64,000 nt of DNA from Lachnospiraceae bacterium (GCA_017391465.1 JAFOYH010000062.1:1-64000); one strand, 5' to 3'. Numbered from the stretch's first letter, positions 1-10,476 are shown. The notes: generated from the letters alone by a model not told the origin. A program made the numbers and translations.

Positions 1-400
1 AGTAGAAGTTATCAATGGATTAAACACATCCAAAGAAACATTTGATACAATTTATGCACTTTCTCAGGAAATCGGCAAAGACCCTGTAGAAGTTAAAGAA
101 GGACCTGGATTCGTAGTTAACCGTATCCTTATTCCTATGATTAACGAAGCTTGTATCGTTCTTGAAGAAGGTCTTGCTACAGCAGAAGATATTGATAAAT
201 CTATGAAACTTGGATGTAACCATCCAATGGGACCTTTAGCTCTTGGTGATTTAATTGGTCTTGATACATGCTTACATATCATGGATGTATTCTATGCAGA
301 AACATGTGATTCCAAATATCGTGCATCCCGTCTCATGAGACAGATGGTTCGTGGTGGAAAACTCGGAAGAAAATCCGGCGAAGGTTTTTTCAAATATTAA
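1..400 (+). CDS. hbd: 3-hydroxybutyryl-CoA dehydrogenase, C-terminal part (5' end outside window)
   Basis: The reading frame is open from base 2 with no start inside the window, so only about the last 132 residues are present. Hbd reduces acetoacetyl-CoA to 3-hydroxybutyryl-CoA with NAD(P)H in the cytoplasm, a step of the butyryl-CoA pathway. The visible part is the all-helical C-terminal dimerisation domain of the 3-hydroxyacyl-CoA dehydrogenase family: the linker GPGFVVNRI, then a segment with [15 protein letters not shown] and the end [11 protein letters not shown], all typical of short bacterial Hbd. The Rossmann domain lies upstream. An ATG at 137 is internal and not the start. Upstream partners (thiolase, crotonase, Bcd) cannot be seen. 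Confidence 0.93.
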   Translation, partial: VEVINGLNTSKETFDTIYALSQEIGKDPVEVKEGPGFVVNRILIPMINEACIVLEEGLATAEDIDKSMKLGCNHPMGPLALGDLIGLDTCLHIMDVFYAETCDSKYRASRLMRQMVRGGKLGRKSGEGFFKY

Positions 401-421
401 TTTAAATATTAAACAATCTTG

Positions 422-450
422 TGGCCAGAGATTTATCTCTGGCCATTTCA
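422..450 (+). terminator. Rho-independent terminator of hbd
   Basis: Inverted repeat TGGCCAGAG (422-430) / CTCTGGCCA (437-445) with a 6-nt loop, starting 22 nt after the hbd stop and followed by a modest T-rich tract. Confidence 0.75.
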
Positions 451-475
451 TTGTTTACAACAAAAACAGAAAATG

Positions 476-509
476 AAAAAACACGCATAAAAAATAATGC
501 GTGTTTTTT
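476..509. terminator. Bidirectional terminator between hbd and the convergent PLP enzyme gene
   Basis: Stem ACACGCAT (481-488) / ATGCGTGT (497-504), preceded by an A tract and followed by a T tract, so it works on both strands. It lies 3 nt beyond the stop of the minus-strand gene. Confidence 0.85.
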
Positions 510-511
510 CA

Positions 512-1609
512 TTAACCGAGTATATCTTCAATAACATCAAGCAACTCATCATTCTTTTCAGGAAGCATAATGCAGAAACGAAAATACTTGTTGTTCAGAA
601 ATGGAAAATCTGAACAGTCTCGAATCATGAGTTTCTTTTGTATGGCGATATCAAAAACCATATCTGCAGTGACATCATCTCTTAAAATTTTAACAAGAAT
701 AAAATTCGCTTTTGGTTCGTAATAATTCACATCTTTAATCTGATCCAGTTTTTGGCAGATACGGTTGCGTTCAGAAGAAATTAAAGATCGTGTTGCTTCG
801 ATATAATCGGTATCACTAAACATGATTTCACCGGCAACGGCTGCCAATGTGTTAATTGACCATGGATCCTGACGACCGACAACAGATTTCATTAAATCAC
901 GGTTGCCACAGACTGCATATCCAAGACGAAGTCCAGGAGCTGCAAAGAACTTTGATATACCACGAAGAACAATAATATTATTGTAATATTGAGTTAAAGG
1001 AACAGAAGTAATCAAGTGGATATCTTCTGAAAATTCAACATATGTTTCATCGACAAGAACGTAAATGCCATTTTCTTTACAGATATCAAGAATCTTTCGC
1101 ATGTCTGAGCGCGAGATCGCTGTGGATGTCGGATTGTTTGGATTACATATGATTAACAGATCGACGGTTTCATTCAACTGTTTTTCAAGAGTGTCCATGT
1201 GAACTGAAAAACTATGTTTTTCATCCAGACGGTAATATCTTGCTGTACCTCCGGAAAGAGTAACCTCACGTTCATATTCGGAATAGGTTGGACCAAGGAT
1301 CAATGCTTTGTGAGGTTTTAAGTTCTGAATAAATAAAGAGATTAATTCGCTGGAACCATTACCTACGATAATGTTTTTATAATCGGCATCAACATAATCT
1401 GCAATACATTTTCTTAAAGAAGTGTATTCCCTTTCAGGGTAGCCTGTGATGTCATCGATATGCTCTGCCAGAGTGGCGCGCAATTTAGGGGAAATTCCAA
1501 TAGGATTCACATTCGCGGAAAAACTTGTAATCTCATGTCTTGGAATATGATAAATTTCCTCTATTTTTTCAAGGTCGCTGCCATGAAAATGTTCGGATTT
1601 CTGTGTCAT
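512..1609 (-). CDS. PLP-dependent fold-type I aminotransferase/decarboxylase (CobD/HisC-like)
   Basis: 365 aa, the usual length for histidinol-phosphate aminotransferase and L-threonine-O-3-phosphate decarboxylase (CobD). Visible motifs are HGSD near the N-terminus and FSANVNPIG, as in CobD-type proteins; NGSSELI for cofactor phosphate contact; NPNNPT with the Asn that contacts the PLP ring; DETYVEF; and RGISKFFAAPGLRLGY with the Schiff-base lysine. The HGSD and NVNPIG opening points towards threonine-phosphate decarboxylase, which makes the aminopropanol-phosphate arm of cobamides. No his or cob gene is adjacent; the nearest corrinoid gene is an adenosyltransferase at 43.6 kb. HisC or another aminotransferase remains possible. 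An AAGGAG site precedes the ATG. It is divergent from the DUF5717-like gene with a 107-nt shared upstream region. Confidence 0.75.
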   Translation of the reverse strand: MTQKSEHFHGSDLEKIEEIYHIPRHEITSFSANVNPIGISPKLRATLAEHIDDITGYPEREYTSLRKCIADYVDADYKNIIVGNGSSELISLFIQNLKPHKALILGPTYSEYEREVTLSGGTARYYRLDEKHSFSVHMDTLEKQLNETVDLLIICNPNNPTSTAISRSDMRKILDICKENGIYVLVDETYVEFSEDIHLITSVPLTQYYNNIIVLRGISKFFAAPGLRLGYAVCGNRDLMKSVVGRQDPWSINTLAAVAGEIMFSDTDYIEATRSLISSERNRICQKLDQIKDVNYYEPKANFILVKILRDDVTADMVFDIAIQKKLMIRDCSDFPFLNNKYFRFCIMLPEKNDELLDVIEDILG

Positions 1610-1634
1610 AATACTACTCCTTGTGTTCTTTTTG

Positions 1635-1664
1635 TTGCACCAGTAATGAATATAGTGGTATAAT
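1635..1664 (+). promoter_or_regulatory. Vegetative (sigma-A type) promoter of the DUF5717/5716-like operon
   Basis: TTGCAC (1635-1640), 18-nt spacer, TATAAT (1659-1664). Transcription would begin near 1671, which excludes any in-frame start upstream of that point. Confidence 0.7.
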
Positions 1665-1716
1665 CTATATTATTACATTTTGTTTGAAAATGCAAACGAT
1701 AAACGGGAGAGAAGCA

Positions 1717-4700
1717 TTGAAAGAAAAGATTAATTTATTATCAAAAGGAATATTTGACTATGGCTATCCGGATGTTCATGTTTCTGAGATGCGTTTAGAT
1801 CTTGATATTGAAGCAGGAAGGACGTATTCTGGTGAATTTGAGGTCTATTCAACCAATGGTGCCGGAATACGTGCGAAGATTTTTTCATCGAATAAGCAGA
1901 TGCATTGTGAAGAAACCGATATTATAGGAACAGATAATGTGGTTCATTATGTTTTTTCGGCCGAGAATATGGAAACAGGGGATACGGCCGAAGGACAGAT
2001 CAGCATTATCAGTAATGGCGGCGAGATTCAGATTCCATATAAAGTTACAGTACGATCCCCTTATTGCATGACAAGTATTGGTGAAGTTGGTAATCTTGAG
2101 GAGTTTACCCAGTTAGCTTCAGAAAATTGGCTGGAAGCTTTGAATTTGTTTAAATCGAGAGATTTTTCTCGTGTATTTCTCGTGAATAAGATACATGCTC
2201 ATATGTATGAGAAGTTCATGCATGGACGTAATGTTCATCAGGCCATGGAAGAGTTTCTTTATACATTGAAGAAGAAACAGAAGGTTTCTATTTCTGTGAC
2301 ACAGCGTGAGATTTTGCATCATAACCTGAAAGAGCCTCTGAGTGATAAACTTGTTCTTGAAAAAGATTACTGGGGGTATCAGGAGATTTTTGTTCGAGCC
2401 GAAGGCGATTTTTTAAGTGTCTATAAAAAACGTCTGACGACGCAGGATTTTCTTGGAAGTTATTATGAACTGGAATATTACATTAATCCGGATTATTTAA
2501 ATCCGGGTTATAATTATGGAAAGATTTTCTTAAAGACATTTAATCAGTCCATAGAAATTCAGGTAACCTGTGAACAGGATGTTTATCGTGAAGAAGAGAA
2601 CACATATATTTCCATAAAAAAATCGGTCTTGAAGATGAATCGTCAGTACCTGAACTGGCTGGATGGAAAAGCAGACTTGAACACATTGGTTCGAGAGATA
2701 CGTGAAGATGTGGATGGATGCAGAAATCACAGTGATCATATACGTTATGCTTTGTATGAAGCTCATTTTCTGCTGATGATTGGCGATGAAACGAATGCGA
2801 AAGAGATTCTTTTAAATATTAAAGAACGTGAACTTCGTAAAGAATCTCTTTTAGATTATAGTTACTATTTGTATATTACAACTTTGTATCGTAAAGAAGC
2901 AGATTATGTTCATTTTGTTGTTAAAAAATTAAGGGAATTATATGAAACCCAGTGTGACCGATGGGAAGTTTTATGGTTGCTGCTTCAGGTGGATGAACGA
3001 TTGAAAGCGGCTGGAATTAACACCTATAAATTGATCAAGGCTGAGTTTAATAAGGGATGCCGCAGCCCATTTATGTATCGTGAAGCATTAAAAATTGCCA
3101 ATGAATCTCCGGTTATGATTCGTGAACTGGATGCCTTTGAAATTCAGCTTTTGAATTGGGGAGTGTGTCATCAGGTACTTACACAGAAACTTATTTATCA
3201 ATATGCATCGTTGGCTGTTCGTGAACGAACTTATGCACCGTTGGTTCTTCGCGCTATGATGAAGTTATATGATGCGTATGAAACAAAAGAACTATTGATG
3301 GCTGTGTGTACGATGCTGATTAAAGGACATAAGATTGAGAAGTCGTATAATCACTGGTATCTGCAAGGCATTCTTCAGTCGTTAAAAGTGACACGTCTGT
3401 ATGAGTATTATATGATGTCTCTGGATATGAAAATGACACATGAAATTCCAACGGCTGTTTTATATTTCTTCAATTATAACAATCAGTTAGAATGGATTTA
3501 CAAAGCATTTCTTTATCGTTATATTATCCAGAACAAGAACAGGATTCAACGGATTTTTGATTCCTATGACAATATCATGAAAGCTTTTACATTTGAACAG
3601 CTGAGTCTGGGAAATATCGATGAAAATCTGATTGTATTATATAAATATTATGTTACGAAAGATCGTATGAACAGTAAGCTGGCAAAAGAATTGCCGGATA
3701 TAATGTTTAAACATCAGGTGACATGCACGCATCCGGGAATTATGAACGTTATTGTGACAATGCGTGAGATTAATAAAGAATTTGTTTATCCAATTGTTTC
3801 AAACCAGGCTTATGTAGACATTTTTATGGATGAGTACAATCTGATGTTTGAAGATGCGGACGGTAATCGCTATATGCGTTCCATCGACTATTCGCTGCAT
3901 AAATTGATGGATGATTCAGAGTTTATTAAGGAATGTTACGAACTGTATCCGGAAAATGCAAAAGTCCTGATGAATCGCAGTGAGCGCGCTTTAAAATATC
4001 AGTTAATTGACGATACTTCTGTTGAAATTTTTAAGCGAACTTTAAAGATCGGTTTGATTCAGGATGAATATCGTAAGAATATTCTTAAGAATCTTATTGA
4101 TATTTATTATGAAAATTATGAAGGGGAAACCCTTGAAAAGTATTTGCTTCGTTTGGATATTCATCTTTTAGGTCATGAAGAACGTGGAAGTATTATTGAA
4201 TATTATATTCAGCGAGGCTTTTATGACAAAGCTTACGAAGCTATCTGTGAATACGGATATGAGGGTATTCGGGATAAGCGATTGATGCGCCTGATTTCTC
4301 GAATTATTCGAAGACGTGATTTTGAAGAAGATTCCATGGTGCTTGAATTGGCATTTCATACATTTCAGGCGGGTAAGTATGATGAAGTGATTCTTGAGTA
4401 TTTAAACCGTTATTATCTTGGTTCGACAATAGATTATCTGGAAATCTTTGCAGCGGCGAATGGTTTTGAAGTGGAAGTGCACGCCTTAGAAGAAAAGATG
4501 CTTTGTCAGGTATTATTTACAGAAGACATGCTCGAAGAAAGCCATAATGTTTTCGAGTCCTATTATCACGCCCATCCAAATATGAAGATTGCAAGGGCAT
4601 ATTTGATCTATTATGCCTATGGTTATCTTATGGAACGACTTAAAGTCAAAGAAAATATTTTCCATTATATGGAGATTGAGATGGACCAGATGGGTCGGGG

Positions 4701-5259
4701 AAGAGATATCTGCAGTCTTGCAAAATTAAAACATTTGGCAGAGTGTGGTGTGGATCAGGATCAGTATAGTGAATGGATCCGCAAAGAGATTCGTCGTTTT
4801 GTAAGTAAAGGTATTATGCTGCCATGGTTTAAATTCTTTATGGATCATCTGGATATACCGCGTGAGCTCTTAGACAGAGAATATATTATCTATCTGACAA
4901 AACCATCCCATTCTGTGAAAATACGTTATCGTATTGATCGGGGTGAACATGTGGGTATCTGGAAAGAAGAGAATATGCAGAAAGTTTATGATGGTATTTT
5001 TGTAAAATCCTGGCCTCTTTTTGCGGATGAGAAACTGATGTGGCAGGCTTTGGATTTTGATGGTGAAGACATTGTTGTGACAGAAAGTAAAGAGATTGTT
5101 CCTGCGATGGACGAAACATCGAAATTAATCACTGGTGTAGATTATATCAATCGTATGATAATGCAAAGAGACTTCATGGATTATGAAGCGTTTTATCGGA
5201 CGGCGAAGGAATACAGTCAGATTAAAACGATGGCAGAGTTTACATTTGATATACTTTAA
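1717..5259 (+). CDS. Very large helical-repeat protein of unknown function (DUF5717-like)
   Basis: The start is placed at TTG 1717, which has a GGGAGAG site (1705-1711) 5 nt upstream and gives 1180 aa. ATG 1690 is in frame but has no ribosome site, and anything before about 1671 is upstream of the promoter. Two beta-rich, immunoglobulin-like segments seem to occupy roughly residues 1-130 and 200-310; the rest is almost wholly alpha-helical and rich in Tyr, Leu, Glu and Arg, like a solenoid of TPR-like repeats. There is no signal peptide, membrane segment or catalytic motif that I recognise. From memory it matches the family annotated DUF5717 in Lachnospiraceae. It is followed after 31 nt by a DUF5716-like gene, so the two are probably co-expressed partners. 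A scaffold or chaperone-like role is only inference. Confidence 0.75.
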   Translation: MKEKINLLSKGIFDYGYPDVHVSEMRLDLDIEAGRTYSGEFEVYSTNGAGIRAKIFSSNKQMHCEETDIIGTDNVVHYVFSAENMETGDTAEGQISIISNGGEIQIPYKVTVRSPYCMTSIGEVGNLEEFTQLASENWLEALNLFKSRDFSRVFLVNKIHAHMYEKFMHGRNVHQAMEEFLYTLKKKQKVSISVTQREILHHNLKEPLSDKLVLEKDYWGYQEIFVRAEGDFLSVYKKRLTTQDFLGSYYELEYYINPDYLNPGYNYGKIFLKTFNQSIEIQVTCEQDVYREEENTYISIKKSVLKMNRQYLNWLDGKADLNTLVREIREDVDGCRNHSDHIRYALYEAHFLLMIGDETNAKEILLNIKERELRKESLLDYSYYLYITTLYRKEADYVHFVVKKLRELYETQCDRWEVLWLLLQVDERLKAAGINTYKLIKAEFNKGCRSPFMYREALKIANESPVMIRELDAFEIQLLNWGVCHQVLTQKLIYQYASLAVRERTYAPLVLRAMMKLYDAYETKELLMAVCTMLIKGHKIEKSYNHWYLQGILQSLKVTRLYEYYMMSLDMKMTHEIPTAVLYFFNYNNQLEWIYKAFLYRYIIQNKNRIQRIFDSYDNIMKAFTFEQLSLGNIDENLIVLYKYYVTKDRMNSKLAKELPDIMFKHQVTCTHPGIMNVIVTMREINKEFVYPIVSNQAYVDIFMDEYNLMFEDADGNRYMRSIDYSLHKLMDDSEFIKECYELYPENAKVLMNRSERALKYQLIDDTSVEIFKRTLKIGLIQDEYRKNILKNLIDIYYENYEGETLEKYLLRLDIHLLGHEERGSIIEYYIQRGFYDKAYEAICEYGYEGIRDKRLMRLISRIIRRRDFEEDSMVLELAFHTFQAGKYDEVILEYLNRYYLGSTIDYLEIFAAANGFEVEVHALEEKMLCQVLFTEDMLEESHNVFESYYHAHPNMKIARAYLIYYAYGYLMERLKVKENIFHYMEIEMDQMGRGRDICSLAKLKHLAECGVDQDQYSEWIRKEIRRFVSKGIMLPWFKFFMDHLDIPRELLDREYIIYLTKPSHSVKIRYRIDRGEHVGIWKEENMQKVYDGIFVKSWPLFADEKLMWQALDFDGEDIVVTESKEIVPAMDETSKLITGVDYINRMIMQRDFMDYEAFYRTAKEYSQIKTMAEFTFDIL

Positions 5260-5290
5260 AATATAGTTTACAGGAAGAAAAGGGCTGTTT

Positions 5291-7438
5291 ATGGAGAGTC
5301 GAGTTAAAAAACTGATTTTGGGATATGATTTATGTAATGATTATGCCCAGATAAGTTGTTATAACCAGAAAACACAGGAGATGGATACTATTTGCTATAT
5401 TGGCGAGAAGATGTTGGAGCGTATACCAACGGTTCTGTGCCGTTTGTATGGTCAGCCGGCTGAATGGCTATGTGGCTATGATGCGTGGAAGGCCGTAAAT
5501 GAGCAGAAAGGTGTTCTGATAGAAAATTTTATCCAGGGACTGGAAACAGAAGCGTCCATAAGTGTTGGTGATGAATGCTATATGGGAACAGAACTGACAC
5601 GCATTTTTATTCGTGAGAGTCTGAAACTCATCACCAAATATTATCCGCATTGGGAAGTTGGCCAGTTGACCATTGCCGTCGAAAAGTTGAGTAAACAGAC
5701 GGTGGATGCGTTGAAACCTTTGGCAGATGATATGGGATTTGCAAGAGATGGATTGAAAGTGATCAATCATGTTTCGGCATATGAGCACTATGCTTTAAAT
5801 CAGAAAAAAGATTTATGGCAGTATGATGTGGGACTTTTTGATTACACGAAACGTGGCATGACGTATTATCATTTGTCTATTTCAAAAAAACGTATGCCTG
5901 CAACAGCAATGGCAACAGCAATCCCTTTGCACGAGTATTTTGATGGTACAGAGATTGGACACACAGCACCACCGGAATTGGATCGTCGTTTTTTAGAGGT
6001 TGTCCGAAAAGTAACAGCAAATAAGATTATTTCAACTGTGTATTTAACCGGTGAAGGTTTTGAGGGAAACTGGGCAAAAGTTTCACTTAAAAATTTATGT
6101 CATCATCGAAAAGGATTTATTGGTTCCAATATTTTTTCAAGAGGTGCCTGCTATGTGTCGATGCGAAATGCAGGAATGTTTACTGAGAATGATTTTGTTG
6201 CATTAAACGAAGATGTTATATCAAAAAGTATTTATATTCGTGGCAGCAAAAATCGCGAGATGACGAATCACGAATTGGTTGCCGCGGGAAAAGTATGGTA
6301 TGAAGTTCAGTCGGAGGTGCATTTGATTCCGGATGGAACCGATCAGATTGAAGTGCATCTGATGGATTATATGACTAAAAAAGAACGGATCATTCCAATT
6401 CCGCTGAATCAATTGATTAAAGATGTGAATCGGCCAAATAAAACATGGTGTTTAAAAATACAAGCGAAGTTTGATGATTATTCACGCTGCCTTCTTCGGA
6501 TTCAGGATGAGGGTTTTGGTGAATTTTATGCACCTTCTGATGAGATTATTGAACAGTGTATAGATATTTATGATGAAAGTTTAAATGAAAAGGCGATTTC
6601 AGATAATGGACGCTTGATTTTAACCAATGATCGTTCCAATACAGTGCCTTATCATTTTGGACTGAGTGGTATTCGAATTTATAGTTTAGAAGAGCTTTGT
6701 TATTATATATATCATCATGTCTATGCGGTGAGTACAGAGACTTTTGGTGATGATCTGATCTATTGGATCGATAAAAATCTGAATGATAAATCATTGGCCA
6801 AGCGTCTTCGAGAAGCAAAGAAGAATGAACGATCGTTAAAAGAGATGGTTCGAATGGTTTTGCTTTCTATTGATTATTATTCAAAAGACGAGATTCGAGA
6901 AATTCAAAAGATTATTGAAGAACTGGAATTGCAAAATCCAGTGGAAGCAAAAAAAGTTGAGGCCGATAATTATCTTCGATACGGAAAACTTATGGAAGCA
7001 CTTCTAACATACGAAAAAGTGGATTTAATGATGGAAGAACATGAAGATATGGTTACAAGAGTCTTCAAAGGCAACGTTTATCATAATATGGGGGTTGTCT
7101 ATGCACGTTTGGCGAATGGGGAAGCAGCACTAAAATGCTTTAAAAAGGCATTTGAATATAATCAGTCGGAGCGAACGAGAGATTCCTGGCTGATGTTGTT
7201 AAAGATTCTTGGACGTGAGGATGAGATGCGTCAGGAGACGAATCGTATGCTTCTTCCACCGGAAATTGTTGAATTATATCAACAGCAGCTCGGTGAGGCT
7301 GAACAGATGTCAGAAAAACGGGCAATTTTTGAACTGCTTGAACGTCTGAAAGATGTTCGTTTAGAAAGTCAGTGGAATCTGGAAGAACCGGAAATTGTTG
7401 CATGGTTGGAAAAAGAGAAATCTGAGTATCGCAAATAA
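5291..7438 (+). CDS. Actin/Hsp70-like fold plus TPR-like C-terminus, unknown function (DUF5716-like)
   Basis: 715 aa. The N-terminus ILGYDLCNDYAQIS (residues 9-22) has the shape of the phosphate-1 loop of the actin/Hsp70/sugar-kinase superfamily. VYLTGEGFEGNW (about 250-261), followed by GFIGSNIFSRGACYVS, resembles the adenosine-side motif. The usual acidic and glycine signatures are weak, so ATP binding may be degenerate. A mixed middle region is followed by a helical C-terminus; about 595-640 looks like one or two TPR units (NMGVVYARLANGEAALKCFKKAFE). No membrane segment is visible. It lies 31 nt downstream of the DUF5717-like gene with AAGGG before its ATG, in the same operon. The family matches DUF5716 from memory; the Hsp70-like reading is my inference. 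Confidence 0.72.
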   Translation: MESRVKKLILGYDLCNDYAQISCYNQKTQEMDTICYIGEKMLERIPTVLCRLYGQPAEWLCGYDAWKAVNEQKGVLIENFIQGLETEASISVGDECYMGTELTRIFIRESLKLITKYYPHWEVGQLTIAVEKLSKQTVDALKPLADDMGFARDGLKVINHVSAYEHYALNQKKDLWQYDVGLFDYTKRGMTYYHLSISKKRMPATAMATAIPLHEYFDGTEIGHTAPPELDRRFLEVVRKVTANKIISTVYLTGEGFEGNWAKVSLKNLCHHRKGFIGSNIFSRGACYVSMRNAGMFTENDFVALNEDVISKSIYIRGSKNREMTNHELVAAGKVWYEVQSEVHLIPDGTDQIEVHLMDYMTKKERIIPIPLNQLIKDVNRPNKTWCLKIQAKFDDYSRCLLRIQDEGFGEFYAPSDEIIEQCIDIYDESLNEKAISDNGRLILTNDRSNTVPYHFGLSGIRIYSLEELCYYIYHHVYAVSTETFGDDLIYWIDKNLNDKSLAKRLREAKKNERSLKEMVRMVLLSIDYYSKDEIREIQKIIEELELQNPVEAKKVEADNYLRYGKLMEALLTYEKVDLMMEEHEDMVTRVFKGNVYHNMGVVYARLANGEAALKCFKKAFEYNQSERTRDSWLMLLKILGREDEMRQETNRMLLPPEIVELYQQQLGEAEQMSEKRAIFELLERLKDVRLESQWNLEEPEIVAWLEKEKSEYRK

Positions 7439-7479
7439 TTCCGATACAGGACAGAATCCGGAAAATATCTAAGAGATTC

Positions 7480-7508
7480 TTGACTTTTGAGATGTTTTTG
7501 ACTAGAAT
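7480..7508 (+). promoter_or_regulatory. Promoter of the T-box-valS transcript
   Basis: TTGACT (7480-7485), 17-nt spacer, TAGAAT (7503-7508). It lies just upstream of the T-box leader, and transcription should start near 7515. Confidence 0.75.
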
Positions 7509-7524
7509 ATATTTCATATGATAA

Positions 7525-7777
7525 ATGTAGTGAGAAAGAGGAGTAGAAATCTGGCCTTTATAGAGAGGATGATTCGGCGGCTGAAAGATCATCTAAAGAA
7601 GCGGATTTTGAAGGTAGCTTTTGAACAGGACAGGTGAAACCGGAATATATCTGGTGTGTAGTCGGTCACGGGCGGCTCCGTTAAAGGCTGAAGAGATATA
7701 CAAGGACAGGAATCTTTGTATAATTAAGGTGGTAACGCGAGCTTTCGTCCTTATAGGGCGGAAGCTCCTTTTTATTC
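7525..7777 (+). promoter_or_regulatory. T-box leader, valine specifier, controlling valS
   Basis: This is a tRNA-sensing transcription attenuator. The conserved T-box is AAGGTGGTAACGCGA (7726-7740), overlapped by a terminator hairpin with arms GAGCTTTCGTCC (7739-7750) and GGGCGGAAGCTC (7756-7767) and a T tract. Stem I can be traced: AGTA (7542-7545) then GAAATC on the 5' side pairs with GATTTT on the 3' side, followed by GAAGGTAGC. This places GTA (7614-7616), a valine codon followed by a purine, in the specifier position. Uncharged tRNA-Val should stabilise the antiterminator and let RNA polymerase reach valS, which begins 42 nt after the terminator. Confidence 0.93.
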
Positions 7778-7818
7778 CATGAAACAAATAGGAATGTAAT
7801 GATTAGGAGGAAAAGAAG

Positions 7819-10476
7819 ATGCAGTTGGAAAAAACATATAATCCAGCGGCCATTGAAGATAAACTTTATCAGAAATGGCTCGACAATAAATACTTCCATG
7901 CAGAAGTAGACCGAAGCAAGGAACCATTTACAATCGTGATTCCACCACCAAATATTACTGGTCAGCTTCATATGGGACATGCACTCGATAACACTTTACA
8001 GGATATTTTAATTCGTTCCAAACGTATGCAGGGCTATAATGCACTCTGGCAGCCTGGAACAGACCATGCAAGTATTGCGACAGAAGTTAAGATTCTTGAA
8101 AAGATGAAAGAAGAAGGCATCAGCAAACAGGATCTTGGTCGTGAAGGTTTCCTTGAACGCGCATGGGAATGGAAGAAAGAATACGGTGGCCGTATTATCA
8201 GCCAGTTAAAGAAACTTGGTTCATCCTGTGACTGGGATCGTGAACGTTTCACTATGGACGAAGGTTGTAACAAAGCCGTTGAAGAAGTATTTGTACGTCT
8301 TTATGATAAAGGATTAATTTATAAAGGTTCCCGTATTATCAACTGGTGTCCGGTTTGCAAGACATCGATTTCTGATGCGGAAGTAGAATATGAAGATCAG
8401 GCAGGACATTTCTGGCACATCAATTATCCGGTTGTTGGTTCTGATGAAATGGTTGAAATCGCTACAACACGTCCGGAAACAATGCTTGGGGATACAGCTG
8501 TTGCTGTACATCCGGAAGATGAAAGATACCAGCATTTAATTGGAAAGACAGTGCTTCTTCCAATTGTAAATAAAGAAATTCCAGTGGTTGCTGATGAATA
8601 TGTAGATAAAGAATTTGGTACAGGCGTTGTTAAGATTACACCGGCACATGACCCTAACGACTTTGAGGTTGGTAAGAGACATAATCTTGAACAGATCAAT
8701 ATTATGAACGATGATGCAACAATCAATGAACTTGGCGGCAAATATGCAGGTATGGACCGTTATGAAGCACGTAAAGCCATCGTTGAAGAATTAAAAGAAA
8801 TGGGTCTTCTTGTTAAGATTGAGGATCACAATCACAATGTTGGCACACATGACCGTTGTAAAACAACTGTTGAACCACTCATCAAACCACAGTGGTTCGT
8901 TAAGATGGAAGAACTTGCACAGCCTGCGATTGAAGCACTTAAGAATGAAAGTTTAAAATTCGTTCCTGAACGTTTTGATAAGACATACCTTCATTGGTTA
9001 GAAAATATTCGTGACTGGTGTATTTCCCGTCAGCTCTGGTGGGGTCACAGAATTCCTGCTTACTATTGTGAAGATTGCGGTGAAATCATCGTTGCTCGTA
9101 AAGCAGATGCACCACAGGTTTGTCCAAAATGTGGAAGCACACATATTATTCAGGATGAAGATACATTAGATACTTGGTTCAGTTCTGCACTTTGGCCATT
9201 CTCCACACTTGGCTGGCCTGACAAGACTGAAGATTTAGATTACTTCTATCCAACCAATGTTCTTGTAACAGGTTATGATATTATTTTCTTCTGGGTAATC
9301 CGTATGGTATTCTCCGGTCTTGAACAGATGGGTGAAGTTCCATTTGACACTGTATTGATTCATGGTCTTGTACGTGACTCCCAGGGACGCAAGATGAGTA
9401 AATCTCTCGGCAATGGTATTGATCCGCTGGAAATTATCGAAAAATACGGTGCTGATGCCCTTCGTTTTACATTGGTTACAGGTAATGCACCTGGTAACGA
9501 TATGCGTTTCTACTGGGAACGTGTAGAAGCAAGCCGTAACTTTGCCAATAAAGTATGGAATGCATCCCGTTTCATGCTCATGAACTTTGAACAGGCAGAA
9601 GAAGCTGGTATTTCTATTGATAATGTAACACTTGATGACCTTACACAGGCAGATAAATGGATCTTATCCAAAGCAAATACACTTGCTAAAGAAGTTACAG
9701 CCAATATGGATAACTATGACCTTGGTATTGCTGTTCAGAAATTGAACGACTTTATCTGGGAAGAATTCTGTGACTGGTATATTGAAATGGTTAAACCACG
9801 TCTTTATAACAATGAAGACCAGACAAAAGCAGCAGCCCTCTGGACATTAAAGACAGTTCTCATCCAGTCCTTAAAATTACTTCATCCATATATGCCATTT
9901 ATTACAGAAGAAATTTTCTGTAATGTACAGCAGGAAGAAGAATCTATCATGATTTCTTCATGGCCTGTATTTAAAGATGAATGGAACTTTGAAGCAGATG
10001 AAACAGCTGTTGAAGCCATCAAAGCAGCTGTTCGCGGTATCCGTAATGTGCGTACAGGTATGAACGTGCCGCCAAGCAAGAAAGCAAAAGTGATTATTGT
10101 TACAGAAAACGAAGAAGTGAAAAACATCTTTGAAAATGGTAAAGCCTTCTTTGGTTTTCTCGCATATGCAAGTGAAGTTGTTCTTCAGGCAGACGAAACA
10201 GGCATTGACAAAGACGCAGTTTCCACAGTGATTCATCAGGCAACAATTTACATGCCATTTGCAGAACTTGTGGATATTGCTGAAGAAAAAGCACGTCTTG
10301 CAAAAGAAGTAGATAAACTTAAAAAAGAAGTTGCAAGAGCAACAGGCATGCTGAATAATCCAAACTTCGTCAGCAAAGCTCCTGAAGCAAAGATTCAGGC
10401 AGAACGCGAAAAGCTGGATAAATATACTCAGATGTTAAAGCAGGTTGAAGAACGATTGGAAGCTTTAAACGGATGA
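7819..10476 (+). CDS. valS: Valyl-tRNA synthetase
   Basis: 885 aa, the normal length for a class Ia ValRS; it charges tRNA-Val with valine in the cytoplasm. It has [13 protein letters not shown] (HMGH at 51-54), the editing (CP1) domain with [15 protein letters not shown], Cys-pair knuckles around residues 176 and 417-438 (CEDCGE, CPKCGS) and KMSKS (525-529). The C-terminal arm is a coiled coil ([17 protein letters not shown]), as in other ValRS. AGGAGG at 7805-7810 sets the ATG. The gene is controlled by the valine T-box directly upstream. Its TGA overlaps the ATG of folC (ATGA), so the two are translationally coupled. Confidence 0.98.
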   Translation: MQLEKTYNPAAIEDKLYQKWLDNKYFHAEVDRSKEPFTIVIPPPNITGQLHMGHALDNTLQDILIRSKRMQGYNALWQPGTDHASIATEVKILEKMKEEGISKQDLGREGFLERAWEWKKEYGGRIISQLKKLGSSCDWDRERFTMDEGCNKAVEEVFVRLYDKGLIYKGSRIINWCPVCKTSISDAEVEYEDQAGHFWHINYPVVGSDEMVEIATTRPETMLGDTAVAVHPEDERYQHLIGKTVLLPIVNKEIPVVADEYVDKEFGTGVVKITPAHDPNDFEVGKRHNLEQINIMNDDATINELGGKYAGMDRYEARKAIVEELKEMGLLVKIEDHNHNVGTHDRCKTTVEPLIKPQWFVKMEELAQPAIEALKNESLKFVPERFDKTYLHWLENIRDWCISRQLWWGHRIPAYYCEDCGEIIVARKADAPQVCPKCGSTHIIQDEDTLDTWFSSALWPFSTLGWPDKTEDLDYFYPTNVLVTGYDIIFFWVIRMVFSGLEQMGEVPFDTVLIHGLVRDSQGRKMSKSLGNGIDPLEIIEKYGADALRFTLVTGNAPGNDMRFYWERVEASRNFANKVWNASRFMLMNFEQAEEAGISIDNVTLDDLTQADKWILSKANTLAKEVTANMDNYDLGIAVQKLNDFIWEEFCDWYIEMVKPRLYNNEDQTKAAALWTLKTVLIQSLKLLHPYMPFITEEIFCNVQQEEESIMISSWPVFKDEWNFEADETAVEAIKAAVRGIRNVRTGMNVPPSKKAKVIIVTENEEVKNIFENGKAFFGFLAYASEVVLQADETGIDKDAVSTVIHQATIYMPFAELVDIAEEKARLAKEVDKLKKEVARATGMLNNPNFVSKAPEAKIQAEREKLDKYTQMLKQVEERLEALNG

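Noticed and set aside
7140..7592. 150-codon minus-strand open frame at the DUF5716-like gene end
   Set aside because: It is a shadow of the plus-strand gene and crosses the T-box promoter region without a ribosome site.
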